Positions 1-9,655 of a stretch of 12,500 nucleotides of DNA are shown here, piece by piece. The translations under genes were made by a program, and so were the position numbers. Positions within the stretch are counted from its first letter, which is position 1. Each line of letters opens with the position of its first letter. The notes below the pieces were generated by a model, which did no database searches, was not told the origin of the DNA, and saw only the letters and a list, made by a program, of their open reading frames with translations. This DNA is from Hepatocystis sp. ex Piliocolobus tephrosceles (lineage: Eukaryota > Apicomplexa > Aconoidasida > Haemosporida > Plasmodiidae): positions 1 to 12,500 of the forward strand of contig CABPSV020000528.1 in NCBI GenBank assembly GCA_902459845.2, read 5' to 3'.

Positions 1-1317
1 ATAATGGTAATAGTGGCAATAATGGTAATAGTGGCAATAATGGTAATTGTAGTAATAATGGTAATAGTGGAAATAATGATAATGACGGGAATAGGACAAA
101 AATAGATCATTCTTCTATCAGTAATGCGAAAGAAGATAAAAATAAGATAAACAATTTGGTCGAAAAAACGAAAGATAATAATAACACAACAAATGATCTT
201 TTAATGAAAGATTTTGGTATGACATTTAGTAATAAAATGGAAGATACTTATAATGAAATAAAAACTAGTATTAATTGGTTTGGTAATTTATTTTCAAATA
301 ATGGAAAAAATAATGAAAAAAAAAATTTGAATATATATTTTGGTGATTTATATTTTATAAATGATATGACTTTAATACGATTTTTAGATACTTATAATTA
401 TAATTTAATAAAAACATTAAATAAACTTATAAAATTTATTTTATGGCGACAAGTAAGTATCGTACATTTTAACAACAATGGATGTACAATAAAAAAAGAA
501 TTGATTCCTAAAAAAATTAAATTAACAAAACAGAATGATAGTATTAATAATAACTATGAAGAAAATAATGATAGTAATAATAATAATGATAGTAATAATA
601 ATAGTAATTGTTGTAAATTTTTTATAAATCCCTTAAAAATTAAAAATATTTTATTAAAAAGTATTGCATTTAGATGTGGTTATGACTTAAAACATAGACC
701 AATGTTATATATAAAGATACAAGAAAAATTAAATATGCAAGAAGATGAGTTGTTTCTTTTGTTAGTATATCATGTAGATATGTGTATGAACAGCGTCAAT
801 TATAGACAGTGTTACAATAGTGATAATGGTACTTATATTGATAGCGACAATAACAACGCAAATACTACAGAACATTTATTCGATGAATCTACATTAAAAC
901 TTGTTATAGTTGTTGATTGTTTAAAATTTGAATTAAATAATATGATCAGTATTGATTGTATAAAAAAAATAATAAACATTTTTAATGAATTTTACACAGA
1001 TGTTCTATTCAGAATTTATATTATTAATGTCCCTAGTTTTTTTAAAAAGGTATGGTCATTATTTAATATGTTTATTGATAATCATACTCTAAATAAAATT
1101 ATATTTATTAATAAAAAAAATATAAACATGATGTATGAACATATAAATTCAGATCTTATGAAACACTTTGATAAGAAAAGTATAAAAGATGGGGAACAAA
1201 ACAATTCATTATTTTTTCCATCTACTTCCTTGTATTATAAATACGATGAAATATATTTTCAAAATTTATCACAATATGTTAAAACATGGGTTGACCATAT
1301 GGAAAAATCGAACGAGT

Positions 1318-1319
<2 letters not shown>
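1..1319 (+). CDS. CRAL-TRIO (Sec14-like) domain protein, 3' part, partial at left edge
   Basis: The frame is open from the first complete codon at base 3 to TAA at 1317-1319, giving 438 visible residues. No start is in view; the TTG at 156 is only an internal Leu codon. The first ~50 residues are Asn/Gly/Ser repeats. A CRAL-TRIO-N-like helical segment lies at about 354-452 (IRFLDTYNYNLIKTLNKL followed by LWRQ). The lipid-binding lobe lies at about 633-1115: KHRPMLYIKI (690-719), the LKLVIVVDC strand, then IYIINVPSFFKKVWSLF near 1014-1064 and DNHTLNKIIFI, in the family order. Family members shuttle phosphatidylinositol, phosphatidylcholine or other hydrophobic ligands between membranes; the ligand here cannot be told. 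Two Asn/Ser/Asp-rich insertions (about 528-611 and 810-884) interrupt the fold, as is usual in Plasmodium. The product is soluble, with no membrane helix in the visible part. The assignment rests on motif recognition by eye. Confidence 0.82.
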
Positions 1320-1365
<46 letters not shown>

Positions 1366-1382
1366 AAAAAAAAAAAAAAAAA
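1320..1382. repeat. T40 tract, 5-nt spacer, A18 tract directly after the stop codon
   Basis: Forty consecutive T (1320-1359) begin at the base after the TAA stop. They are followed by AATAT and eighteen A (1365-1382). Transcribed from +, this could fold as a U:A stem of up to 18 bp. Homopolymers of this size often vary in length between isolates and are prone to assembly error. Confidence 0.85.
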
Positions 1383-1386
1383 CAAT

Positions 1387-1405
1387 GGGTCCTGATCTCT
1401 GACCC
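1387..1405. other. Short inverted repeat GGGTC / GACCC with 9-nt loop
   Basis: GGGTC at 1387-1391 pairs exactly with GACCC at 1401-1405. The hairpin stands out because it is G+C rich in an otherwise almost pure A/T stretch. It sits about 70 bases after the CRAL-TRIO stop. Five base pairs is short, so function is unproven. Confidence 0.45.
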
Positions 1406-1568
1406 TTTTGACCGTGTATACACTAAAAAAAAAAAAAAGGCACATAAAAAAAAAAAAAAAAAAAACTATACATAAAAAGTATAAATATGTGAAGTCGAAA
1501 ATGAGACAAAAATTAGAAATAAAAAAAAAAAATAAAGATATTGTAATATAGTGTAAAATATTATAAAA

Positions 1569-1658
1569 CGAGGTAGAGGATATGACAGGATAAGACCGAC
1601 CAGATAAGGCATGATATAACCGATCGAATAAGGCAGAGGCTAGTACAGGATAAGGAAC
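1569..1658. repeat. G+C-rich island with degenerate ~22-24-bp repeats
   Basis: By hand count about 45% G+C, against a much lower value around it. The segment carries four ATAAG cores starting at 1590, 1604, 1628 and 1650. AGAGGATATGACAGGATAAG (1575-1594) matches AGAGGCTAGTACAGGATAAG (1635-1654) at 16 of 20 positions. Two further units begin ACCGACCAGATAAGG and ACCGATCGAATAAGG. It has no long open frame. It looks like a diverged minisatellite; a non-coding RNA cannot be excluded. Confidence 0.55.
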
Positions 1659-1697
1659 ATATCACAAAATAAAATAATTAATTTTTGTTAGCTTAGT

Positions 1698-1698
<1 letters not shown>

Positions 1699-1745
<47 letters not shown>
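1699..1745. repeat. Poly(dT) tract, 47 bases
   Basis: Uninterrupted T from 1699 to 1745, just downstream of the G+C-rich island. Confidence 0.9.
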
Positions 1746-1747
<2 letters not shown>

Positions 1748-2038
1748 CAATTTTATAAAGCATAATAAATTATTAAAAAAAATATATATATATACATATA
1801 TGTATGTATATGTACGTATGCATACACAAAGAACCAAAGCAAATTGTTTTAAAAAAAAAAGTTACACATAAATTATTTTAATTATTTGTGTTAATTGAAA
1901 CCATTTGTATTATTTTAATTATTTATATTAATGTAACTATTTGTATCATTTCAATTATTTGTGTTAATTTAAAATACTTAATTTTTGTAGAATATAACCT
2001 TACTCATTCGGTTAGCCGTTTATTTTTTGTATATTTAC

Positions 2039-2043
<5 letters not shown>

Positions 2044-2100
<57 letters not shown>
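2044..2100. repeat. (TA)n microsatellite running into poly(dT)
   Basis: Uninterrupted TA dinucleotides to 2090 followed by a T run. This is a typical Plasmodium intergenic microsatellite. Confidence 0.9.
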
Positions 2101-2102
<2 letters not shown>

Positions 2103-2205
2103 TTATGTTCATACAGCTATTTGATACAACTATTTGAGAAAATTAAATGAACACTTATGTTTTCTCTCCTTGCTTTACATTACCTTATATGAGACATTTT
2201 TTTCT

Positions 2206-2240
<35 letters not shown>

Positions 2241-3040
2241 CAACATTATAAAAATAACTAAAGTATTTATGTTTCACCCGCGCATTTTAATTTATACCAA
2301 AAAAAAAAAAAAAAAATAAAATAAAAAGATGATTCATTTATATGCTCAAAGAATGTTGAGATGTTTAATCGCTCCCTACACTTCATTCTACCAGTCTATG
2401 CATATATATATATATATACATATATATACAGTATTGGTATATTGAAATAATTACTAAAGGCGTAACTTATAACAATAACGAATGCATATTAATAGAAAAA
2501 AAAAAAAGATAAAAAAAATTGTGCTGCTTAAATACAACCGATAGATAGATACATACATACGTTCATACGCACATGTTTGCATTCACCAACAAGATGTATG
2601 CCTATAAGTTCTTTTCATAACATTTACTTATTTGTTTATTTATTTATTTATTTATTTTTTGGTTTTATAATGAAACCGCATATACTGTTTAATACGAATT
2701 TAGAAGTTTGAGTTTGTAAATTTTTACATAATGTAAAGTAAAAAAAAAAAAAAAACCAAAATTATTCAAATAATTAAAAAAAAATAAAAAAGCGTAAAGT
2801 ATATATGCTTATAAATATGTACATATATGTGTGTGCAAAAAACAAATAATTTAACAAAATTAGTTTTTGTAGAGGTTATTTTATTTTTTTTTTTTTTATT
2901 ATTATTTTTTTTTTATTTAGAATAGCGTTTACAACTCTGTTTTGTTCGCACAATAATACGTACGTTCGTATCTATATGATCATACATGCATACATGTGTA
3001 TACACCCCAGTAACACATTACGTGTATCACTATCACCATT

Positions 3041-4573
3041 TTAATGCCTAAATTTTTTATTATTAAATATAAGGTTGTCACTAATTTGGCCTTCTTTTAT
3101 CGAGTTGAATGATCTTATGTCAAATTTAAGTTCACCGGAGTATAATTTTTTATGTAACTCTGGAATATTTTTTATACCAATACTTTGAAAACCATGTTTA
3201 ACAGCTGTAACTAAATGTGGGATTAGATTAAGAACAGATCCTTTATCTACTAAACTAGCTGAAACACCTTGTGCAACTTTTATTTCTTCATTTTTGTAAT
3301 GTGTATGTACATTACTATGATCATCTACTAAATATCTTGACTTAGAATTAAATTTTTTATTATACATAGCTTCCATACTACCCATACCTCTATATATTTT
3401 TAATCTAACATTATTTTCAAAATAATAATCAGTACAACTTTCTTCTGTTGCTGCTAGTAAGTTACCTAACATTACAAAATCAGCACCTAATGACAAAGCT
3501 TTAACAATGTTTCCTGAATTTTTAATTCCACCATCTGCTATTGTTCTAATATTACGTGTATGAGCATAATTACTTACATGATAAACAGCAGTACCTTGTG
3601 CTCTTCCTACTGCACATACATCTTGAGTTGAACATATAGAACCACTTCCCATACCAATACGTAAAACATCAGCTCCTGCGTCAATAATATTTTTAGCTTG
3701 TTCACAAGTAACAACATTACCTCCTATTAAAGGTATGTTAGGGTAATTTTTTTTTATATTTTTAATTAGATCTAATTGATATATACTATTACCTTGTGAA
3801 GAATCAATACAAATAATATCAATCGAATTTTTAATTAATTCTTTTACTCTTTCTAAATCACTTTCTCTTGTTGAAACAGATGCACCAACTATAAGTTGTT
3901 TGTTTGGACTTTTCGACGCATAAGGATATATTTTATTTTTATGTACGTCATTTCTACATACTAATGCTAACAATTCAAAGTTATCATTAACTATAGGTAA
4001 AATACTTTTTTTTTCTTCACATAATACTTTATTTGCATCATTTAATGTAATTGGATATTCCCCTGTAAGAACATCTGTTGTCATAATATCTTTTATTTTT
4101 TTAGTTGTATCTGTTAAATATAAATAATCAACACCTGTAATTGTTCCAACTAATTTTGAACCTACTTTACCATCTACAGTTATAGGATATGACTTATATC
4201 CAACTCTGTGTTTTGTTTCAAGTACATCTGCTATTGTATGTTCAGGTGAAAAAGTATATGGATCGAATATAAATCCATTTTCAAATCTTTTAACTTTTTT
4301 TACTTGTTCAATTTGATTCTCTATACTCATATTATTATGTATAATACCAAGACCTCCACTTAATGCCATTGAAATGGACATTTTATGTTCAGTTACTGTG
4401 TCCATAGGAGAAGATATAATAGGAATTTTTAAACTTATATTATTTGTTAAATTACTAATTAAATCAACATCGTTCAATGGAAAATTTATATAACCGGGTA
4501 AACAAATTATATCGTCATACGTATATGACATAACATCGTTAAAAATCTTTTCAGCTGTCCAACCGTTTGCCAT
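3041..4573 (-). CDS. IMPDH: Inosine-5'-monophosphate dehydrogenase (IMPDH), complete
   Basis: Converts IMP to XMP with NAD+, the committed step to guanine nucleotides, in the cytosol. The 510-aa length is normal for the family (human enzymes 514 aa). ATG at 4573-4571 has an A-rich context with G at +4; TAA is at 3043-3041. The barrel N-half contains SSPMDTVTE (54-62). The tandem CBS (Bateman) module spans about 108-225. DSSQGNS (257-263) and GGNVV follow. The catalytic loop is GMGSGSICST with Cys314 and Thr316; DGGI (347-350) and YRGMGSMEAM (394-403) bind the IMP phosphate. The flap carries the Arg413-Tyr414 dyad. Gln435 in KVAQGV is the eukaryotic residue (Glu in bacterial enzymes), so this is the eukaryotic type, unlike the bacterial-type enzyme known from Cryptosporidium. 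The motif after the Cys loop reads GRAQ, where human has GRPQ. It is a single exon, divergently oriented from the RNA-binding protein gene. Confidence 0.97.
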   Translation of the reverse strand: MANGWTAEKIFNDVMSYTYDDIICLPGYINFPLNDVDLISNLTNNISLKIPIISSPMDTVTEHKMSISMALSGGLGIIHNNMSIENQIEQVKKVKRFENGFIFDPYTFSPEHTIADVLETKHRVGYKSYPITVDGKVGSKLVGTITGVDYLYLTDTTKKIKDIMTTDVLTGEYPITLNDANKVLCEEKKSILPIVNDNFELLALVCRNDVHKNKIYPYASKSPNKQLIVGASVSTRESDLERVKELIKNSIDIICIDSSQGNSIYQLDLIKNIKKNYPNIPLIGGNVVTCEQAKNIIDAGADVLRIGMGSGSICSTQDVCAVGRAQGTAVYHVSNYAHTRNIRTIADGGIKNSGNIVKALSLGADFVMLGNLLAATEESCTDYYFENNVRLKIYRGMGSMEAMYNKKFNSKSRYLVDDHSNVHTHYKNEEIKVAQGVSASLVDKGSVLNLIPHLVTAVKHGFQSIGIKNIPELHKKLYSGELKFDIRSFNSIKEGQISDNLIFNNKKFRH

Positions 4574-5121
4574 TTTTTTGTTAATTATTTTTTTTATATG
4601 AAATATGGGGTGAATGGTATTGACAGATATGTCTTAAAAATATTTTTCAAAAGTAACAATAAATGAGAAAAAAAAAATATATATATATATATATATATTT
4701 ATTTATTTATTTATATAAAATATAAAAAATAAAAAATAATATAAAAAATAAAAAATAAAAAATATTAAAAAAAATAAAAAACGTGATTGGGGTAAAGTTG
4801 CTTGAAAATATATATATATATATATATATACTGTTTAAGAAATATGGATATACAGGTGCGTTTTATATGTAACCGCTTATGAATAAACACGTATAACAAT
4901 TTTGGTATATATATATATATATATGTACATATACATTTATAACATGTTTGTTAAATTATATTAACATGTAATTAAAAAAAAAAAAAAACTTAATTATATG
5001 ATTTTTGTTTTTTTTTTTTTTATCTTTTTTTTTTTTAAATGGAATAATTTGTTAATACATGTATGTAGCTTATTTATAATGTACTGATTAAAAGCAGAAA
5101 TAACCAATATATATAGAGTAA

Positions 5122-5124
<3 letters not shown>

Positions 5125-5172
<48 letters not shown>
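5125..5172. repeat. Poly(dT) tract, 48 bases
   Basis: Uninterrupted T within the divergent promoter region, about 550 bases upstream of the IMPDH start. Confidence 0.9.
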
Positions 5173-5176
<4 letters not shown>

Positions 5177-5437
5177 GTTCAACACGTATTTATGCGTTTT
5201 AAGCATATACATACATACGTATTCATGTAAGTATATAAGTACTTGCAAATAAATACTTCTAATGGCACATATTTGTATATACATAAATGTACATTTATGT
5301 AGATATATATGTTTCCGTTGTTTTTTTTTTTAATGTAGGCTTTTACTTAATTTTACAATTAATAAACCATATATATTATTGTTTTAAAAAAAAATACTAA
5401 AAAAATGAAAATGTTCGTATAATAAATGCACTTTATA

Positions 5438-5468
<31 letters not shown>

Positions 5469-5712
5469 TGCTGTTGCCATAAAATATTATTTATTAAGTT
5501 ATTATGCTATAACGAAAGGAGAAAAGAAAAATAAACAAAAATGGAGAGAGTAATTTAATTAAAATAAAAAAATTAAAAAAGAGAAACCTGTTGTTCGCTA
5601 AGATACGTTATTAGTACGTACATGCGTATATATATATGCCTATACATACGCCAATTTATAAACTTAAAGAGATTTTTTTTTTTAAAAAAACGGATATTGT
5701 TGGAACGACATT

Positions 5713-5743
<31 letters not shown>

Positions 5744-5961
5744 TAGCCAACCTCTGTGCCTTCGAAAATATAAACTAGCCATAAAAGTAGGAAAAAATAA
5801 GTAAAAATTTACCTATGTGTATGTATTAAATAAATTACTCAATTTTATATACAAAAGAGAAAACTAAAAAAAAAGTTAAAAAAGTGTTAAAAATAAAGGT
5901 GGGAAAATAAAGAAAAAGAACAATATGTAAAAATAAAAGGAGAAAAAAAAAAAAAATAAAT

Positions 5962-5994
<33 letters not shown>

Positions 5995-5996
5995 GC

Positions 5997-6076
5997 CAAA
6001 AAAAATAAATGGCAAAAAAAATAAAGGGCAAAAAAAATAAAGGACAAAAAAAATAAAGGACACAACAAATAAAAGA
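5997..6076. repeat. 16-bp tandem minisatellite, about 5 copies
   Basis: Units start at 5997, 6013, 6029, 6045 and 6061. The consensus is CAAAAAAAATAAAGGR; the first unit ends ATGG and the last is degenerate (CACAACAAATAAAAGA). The array lies 330-410 bases upstream of the RRM protein start. Purine-rich, related but irregular sequence extends left to about 5865. Confidence 0.88.
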
Positions 6077-6155
6077 AAAAAAAAAAAAAATAATTTAAGG
6101 GAGATTAGATTGTTTAATTCCTTCAAAATTATAGTATCACTATTATCACATAGCT

Positions 6156-6190
<35 letters not shown>

Positions 6191-6300
6191 TATTATTTAT
6201 TTTATTTTTACTAGTGAATATGATTTTGTAAAGTATACACACACATATATATATTTATATATGTATAAGCGGAGGGTAAAAAATTAACACTTTAACACGA

Positions 6301-6335
<35 letters not shown>

Positions 6336-6406
6336 CAATATATACCCTTGTATATGCCTATGTACAAACAGAAAGAATATTATAAAACGTTCAAATTGTC
6401 AGAACA

Positions 6407-7409
6407 ATGAGTAAACTATCCGATAACAAAAGAAGAAAAACATGTGAAGATGATAATAATGAAAAAGAAAATAAAAAATTAAGTTGTTTTAACAGCCCTT
6501 TTTTTAACAATGAGAATGTAATATCACAAAATGAAAATAAATCACCACTTAACAGTCATTTAAATAAAAATGGAGAAGAAAAAAAAAAAGAAGATGCTAT
6601 AGAAGAGAGTGAAAAAGAAGATAAAAAGAAGCACCAACATTATTCTAATAATTATGAAAATAAACAAAAAAATAAAATAAAAAAAAACGTATTTAGAAAC
6701 ATTAACAATTCTGAGTTAAAAGCAAAAGGAGAAAAAAAACAAGTCAAAAACGATAAAAAAGAAATGACAAATGAAAAAGAACATCAATCATGTGTAAATA
6801 TAAACTTAACTAAAAATGACATAAATGAAGGAAAAGTTAAAAAAAAAAATAGCCTTAACAGTAATAGTAGTCATGAGGAAAATAACAGTTGTAAAAAAAA
6901 TATGAATGAACAAAAAAATTCGAAACATTTTGTAATTGAAACGACAGATAATAAAGATATAATATTAAGCAACTTAAAAAAATTAGAAGAAAATAAATTA
7001 TATGTAAAAAATATAAGTGATAATATCACAAAAGATGATATATATGATTATTTTTTCAAAATTCAAGGTTATGTTGATACAAGAGTGGTTTATGATTATC
7101 AAGGAAAAACAAAAGGATTTGCATACATAGAATTTGATACGAAAGAAAACGCAACTGCTTTTTTAAATACTTTAGAAAATAGTAATGATCCAATTTTTAA
7201 AACATTTACATTAAAAAATCAGAACCTCTATATATCCTTATCTAACCCTAAAAAAAATATATATGAAGAGAAAAAAGTTTTTATGAAATTTATTAAATGT
7301 GATGATAATATACAAGACGATACAAAATTAAAAGAAATTATAAAAAACTTTTTTGCTTCTCACTCAATTGATGTACTAGATATAAGGCTTTTGGGCGAAA
7401 AAGAAAACA

Positions 7410-7440
<31 letters not shown>

Positions 7441-7537
7441 GTGCCACTTCTGAATGTATACATATGTATTTATTGAGCTATTACAATTTTTCCATTATGC
7501 ATATGCACATATTTATTTTTTTTTTTTTTTTTATTTA

Positions 7538-7568
<31 letters not shown>

Positions 7569-8412
7569 TACGTGTGAACAAAATATAAAATAACAAACCA
7601 TACATACATACATACATATAGGAACATAAGACTTTGAATTTATACACATTTTTTTATATTTATATTTTTCTACATATAGGTACGGATACCTTGAGTTAAA
7701 AAACAACGAAGATGTTATAACGTGCATAAACCATATTAAAGATTGTATTATCAATGAAGGAATTCATTTTAGCTTACATTATTGTATCCCAATTATAAAA
7801 AAAAAAAAAATTCTAGATAAAGAAAAAATACAAATAATTAAAGATAAAAAAAAAAATGAAAAAGAAGAAAAAAATAAATGTACTATTGTAGTACAAAATT
7901 TAAATTTTAATACAAGAAAACATAAACTACAAAGTTTATTTGAACAAATTGGAGAAATAGATACAATACATTTAGATAAACAATTTTCAAAAAATAATAT
8001 CAAACGAAATAAAGGTTATGCATTTGTTGTTTTTAAACATCCTGATGATGCTACATCTTCTCTTATTTTAGATCAATCGATTATTGATGGTAGATCTATT
8101 ACTATATCGAAATATTCCCAAAATGAAAATACAAAAAAAAACAATTATTCATATATGAATAATTATTATACTAACAACCATTTATCAAGTAATAATTATA
8201 ATTATAAATATTACAAACAAAAAAATAATGCTTACAAACAAAGGTTAGAAAAAAGAAGAATTAACTTAAGTACTACTAATAGTAGTACTAGAAATGACCA
8301 AACTATACAAAGAGAAACAAAAGGGGTTGACGAAACAAAACGAGTCGACGAAACAATAACGGAGACACCCGCTATGACAAATGATGATTTCAGAAAGCTT
8401 CTGTTTAATTAG
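6407..8412 (+). CDS. Three-RRM RNA-binding protein with Prp24/SART3-like C-terminal tail (two exons)
   Basis: Exons 6407-7410 and 7680-8412 give 1737 coding bases, 578 aa. Exon 1 ends AAC AT before GTAAAA; the intron ends CATATAG and exon 2 begins with G, restoring ATG (Met335), then YGYLEL. Without splicing the frame stops at 7412. Residues 1-190 are Lys/Asn/Glu-rich and disordered. RRM1 is about 197-280 (RNP2 LYVKNI, RNP1 KGFAYIEF, ending ISLSNP). RRM2 is about 291-370 and degenerate, with its RNP1-like NMYGYLEL spanning the splice junction. RRM3 is 403-480 (IVVQNL; KGYAFVVF). An Asn/Tyr-rich linker follows and the protein ends TNDDFRKLLFN. The U6 snRNP factors Prp24 and SART3 end in a similar short tail that binds the Lsm2-8 ring, so a U6 recycling role is inferred. 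No HAT repeats are present, which is closer to Prp24. The RRM assignment is firm; the Prp24 orthology is likely but untested. Confidence 0.88.
7411..7679 (+). other. Intron 1 of the RRM protein gene
   Basis: 269 bases, GTAAAAAA at the donor and a pyrimidine-rich TTTTTCTACATATAG at the acceptor. It contains a 28-base A run at the 5' side and interrupted T-runs at about 7517-7562. The phase-2 junction (AT|G) keeps RRM2 intact. Both the donor frame and the RRM2 fold demand this splice. Confidence 0.9.
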
Positions 8413-8828
8413 AATATATATATATATATATATTCCTACATTTTTATTAATCAAATATTTTAATTGCACAATATTTGTTTTCTGGCTAGTCTATTTTATT
8501 TCAAACATAAAAAATTGTATATGTCCATATGCGTAAATATATGAAATATACGATTCACGTAAATAAGTATACATATGCACATACGTACATGCATATATAT
8601 ATATATATATATATATGTATAAAATAAGTGTAAACTTAAAAAATGCATATTAGTACAGCTTTTTTTTTTTTTTTTCGTAATATATTTTATTCACAACTTA
8701 TTATTTTAGATTTTATTATTTTCTTCCAATCATTCACTCTTCTATTTATTTAATCTTTCGCTTTATTCCTTTTTCTTTCTCCATTTTTTTTTTTTTTTTT
8801 TTTTTCTTTTTTTTTTTTTTCCCTTCAT
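8413..8828. other. Convergent intergenic region (3' flanks of RRM protein and E2 genes)
   Basis: 416 bases between two stop codons, with (TA)n at about 8414-8432 and 8594-8616 and T-rich runs near 8786-8820. No gene is visible. It should contain both 3' UTRs. Confidence 0.8.
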
Positions 8829-9250
8829 TTAGTACATTCTAGCTAAGGCTCTAACCTTTTTTTTGTATTCATTTGTGTTATTCTTCATTTGCACCTATTA
8901 ATTTGTAAGAATAAATGTATTGTTAAGTCATATGTGTGCATATTTATATATACACTCACATATTTATATATATACTCACATATTTATATATACACATACA
9001 TATTTATATTTATATGACGTGAGCTACGCCCATAATTAAAAAAAAAAAAAAAAAAAACAAAATAAAAAAAATAATAATAGTTTTAAAATATAATTAATAC
9101 CGCAGCATCTACATTAGCCGGTGACTCTAAATTTGGTTCATTAAGCATTGAAATTACACTAACTAAAATTCCTTCAACCGACCATATAGGTCTCCATCTT
9201 TCTTCTGGTTTTTCTTGTTCATTATATATATCAACACCTGTTTAATTCGG

Positions 9251-9293
<43 letters not shown>

Positions 9294-9616
9294 AAGAAAA
9301 AGAAGTTACAATACATATATGTTTATGATCATATTAGAAACACATTTTTGTCTATCATTATTTTTTATTCATTAATCAATACACTTTAGTATATATATAA
9401 GCACATACATGTACATATGTATAATTAATTTTTATTACCAGGAGGGTGTAATATGCTTATACATACTTTACCATCAGGGAAAACTGAGTTTTATAAAAAA
9501 AAAAAATATGTAAATATATATGTATATTTTTATACTTGTTAAAGACTAAAACGTACATATATGCAACACATAATTAAAACAGTTACTCATGTACATTTAT
9601 AAAGTTAAAATTAATA

Positions 9617-9655
<39 letters not shown>

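Larger units (their letters stand above)
1320..3040. other. Convergent intergenic region (3' flanks of CRAL-TRIO gene and IMPDH)
   Basis: Both flanking genes end here, so the region should hold two 3' UTRs and their polyadenylation sites. It is dominated by T and A runs, (TA)n at 2044-2090, (TTTA)n at about 2633-2656 and acatacatac-type repeats. Open frames in it are made of homopolymer or (TA)n translation and are not credible genes. The only compositionally distinct segments are a small hairpin at 1387-1405 and the G+C-rich island at 1569-1658, both listed separately. Confidence 0.75.
4574..6406. promoter_or_regulatory. Divergent intergenic region: presumed promoters and 5' UTRs of IMPDH (-) and the RRM protein gene (+)
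   Basis: The two starts face away from each other across 1.83 kb, so both promoters must lie here. The sequence is nearly all A/T: (TA)n at about 4679-4697, 4810-4830, 4907-4923, 5441-5461 and 6304-6334, a 48-T tract at 5125-5172, and A-runs. I recognise no specific transcription-factor site. Poly(dA:dT) tracts are known to disfavour nucleosomes, which suits a promoter, but the start sites cannot be placed by eye. No credible gene lies inside; long frames at 5835-6126 on - are poly-Phe translations of A-runs. Confidence 0.65.

Noticed and set aside
156..158. TTG as a possible start of the left-edge gene
   Set aside because: TTG is not used to start Plasmodium nuclear genes, and the frame is open to the window edge with typical Asn-rich coding sequence.
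1189..1395. Open frame overlapping the end of the CRAL-TRIO gene
   Set aside because: It is a +1 shadow of real coding sequence followed by poly-Phe and poly-Lys from the T and A tracts.
1888..2319. Two open frames in the convergent intergenic region
   Set aside because: Composed mainly of (TA)n and T-run translation (Ile-Tyr repeats, poly-Phe); no domain or conserved residue pattern.
5622..6126. Small open frames, including long poly-Phe frames on -
   Set aside because: They are direct translations of A/T homopolymers and the 16-bp minisatellite.
7470..8003. Minus-strand frames opposite the RRM protein intron and exon 2
   Set aside because: Antisense shadows of a well supported + strand exon and of T-runs in the intron.
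8939..9014. CRISPR-like array
   Set aside because: The 20-bp units are directly adjacent with no spacers and lie in an intron of a eukaryotic gene.
9091..9103. E2 ending by reading through at 9101 to give VLIIF and stop
   Set aside because: The family requires a C-terminal helix. A GTATTAATT donor follows Ala142 exactly, and an exon at 8894-8829 supplies a matching helix in phase.
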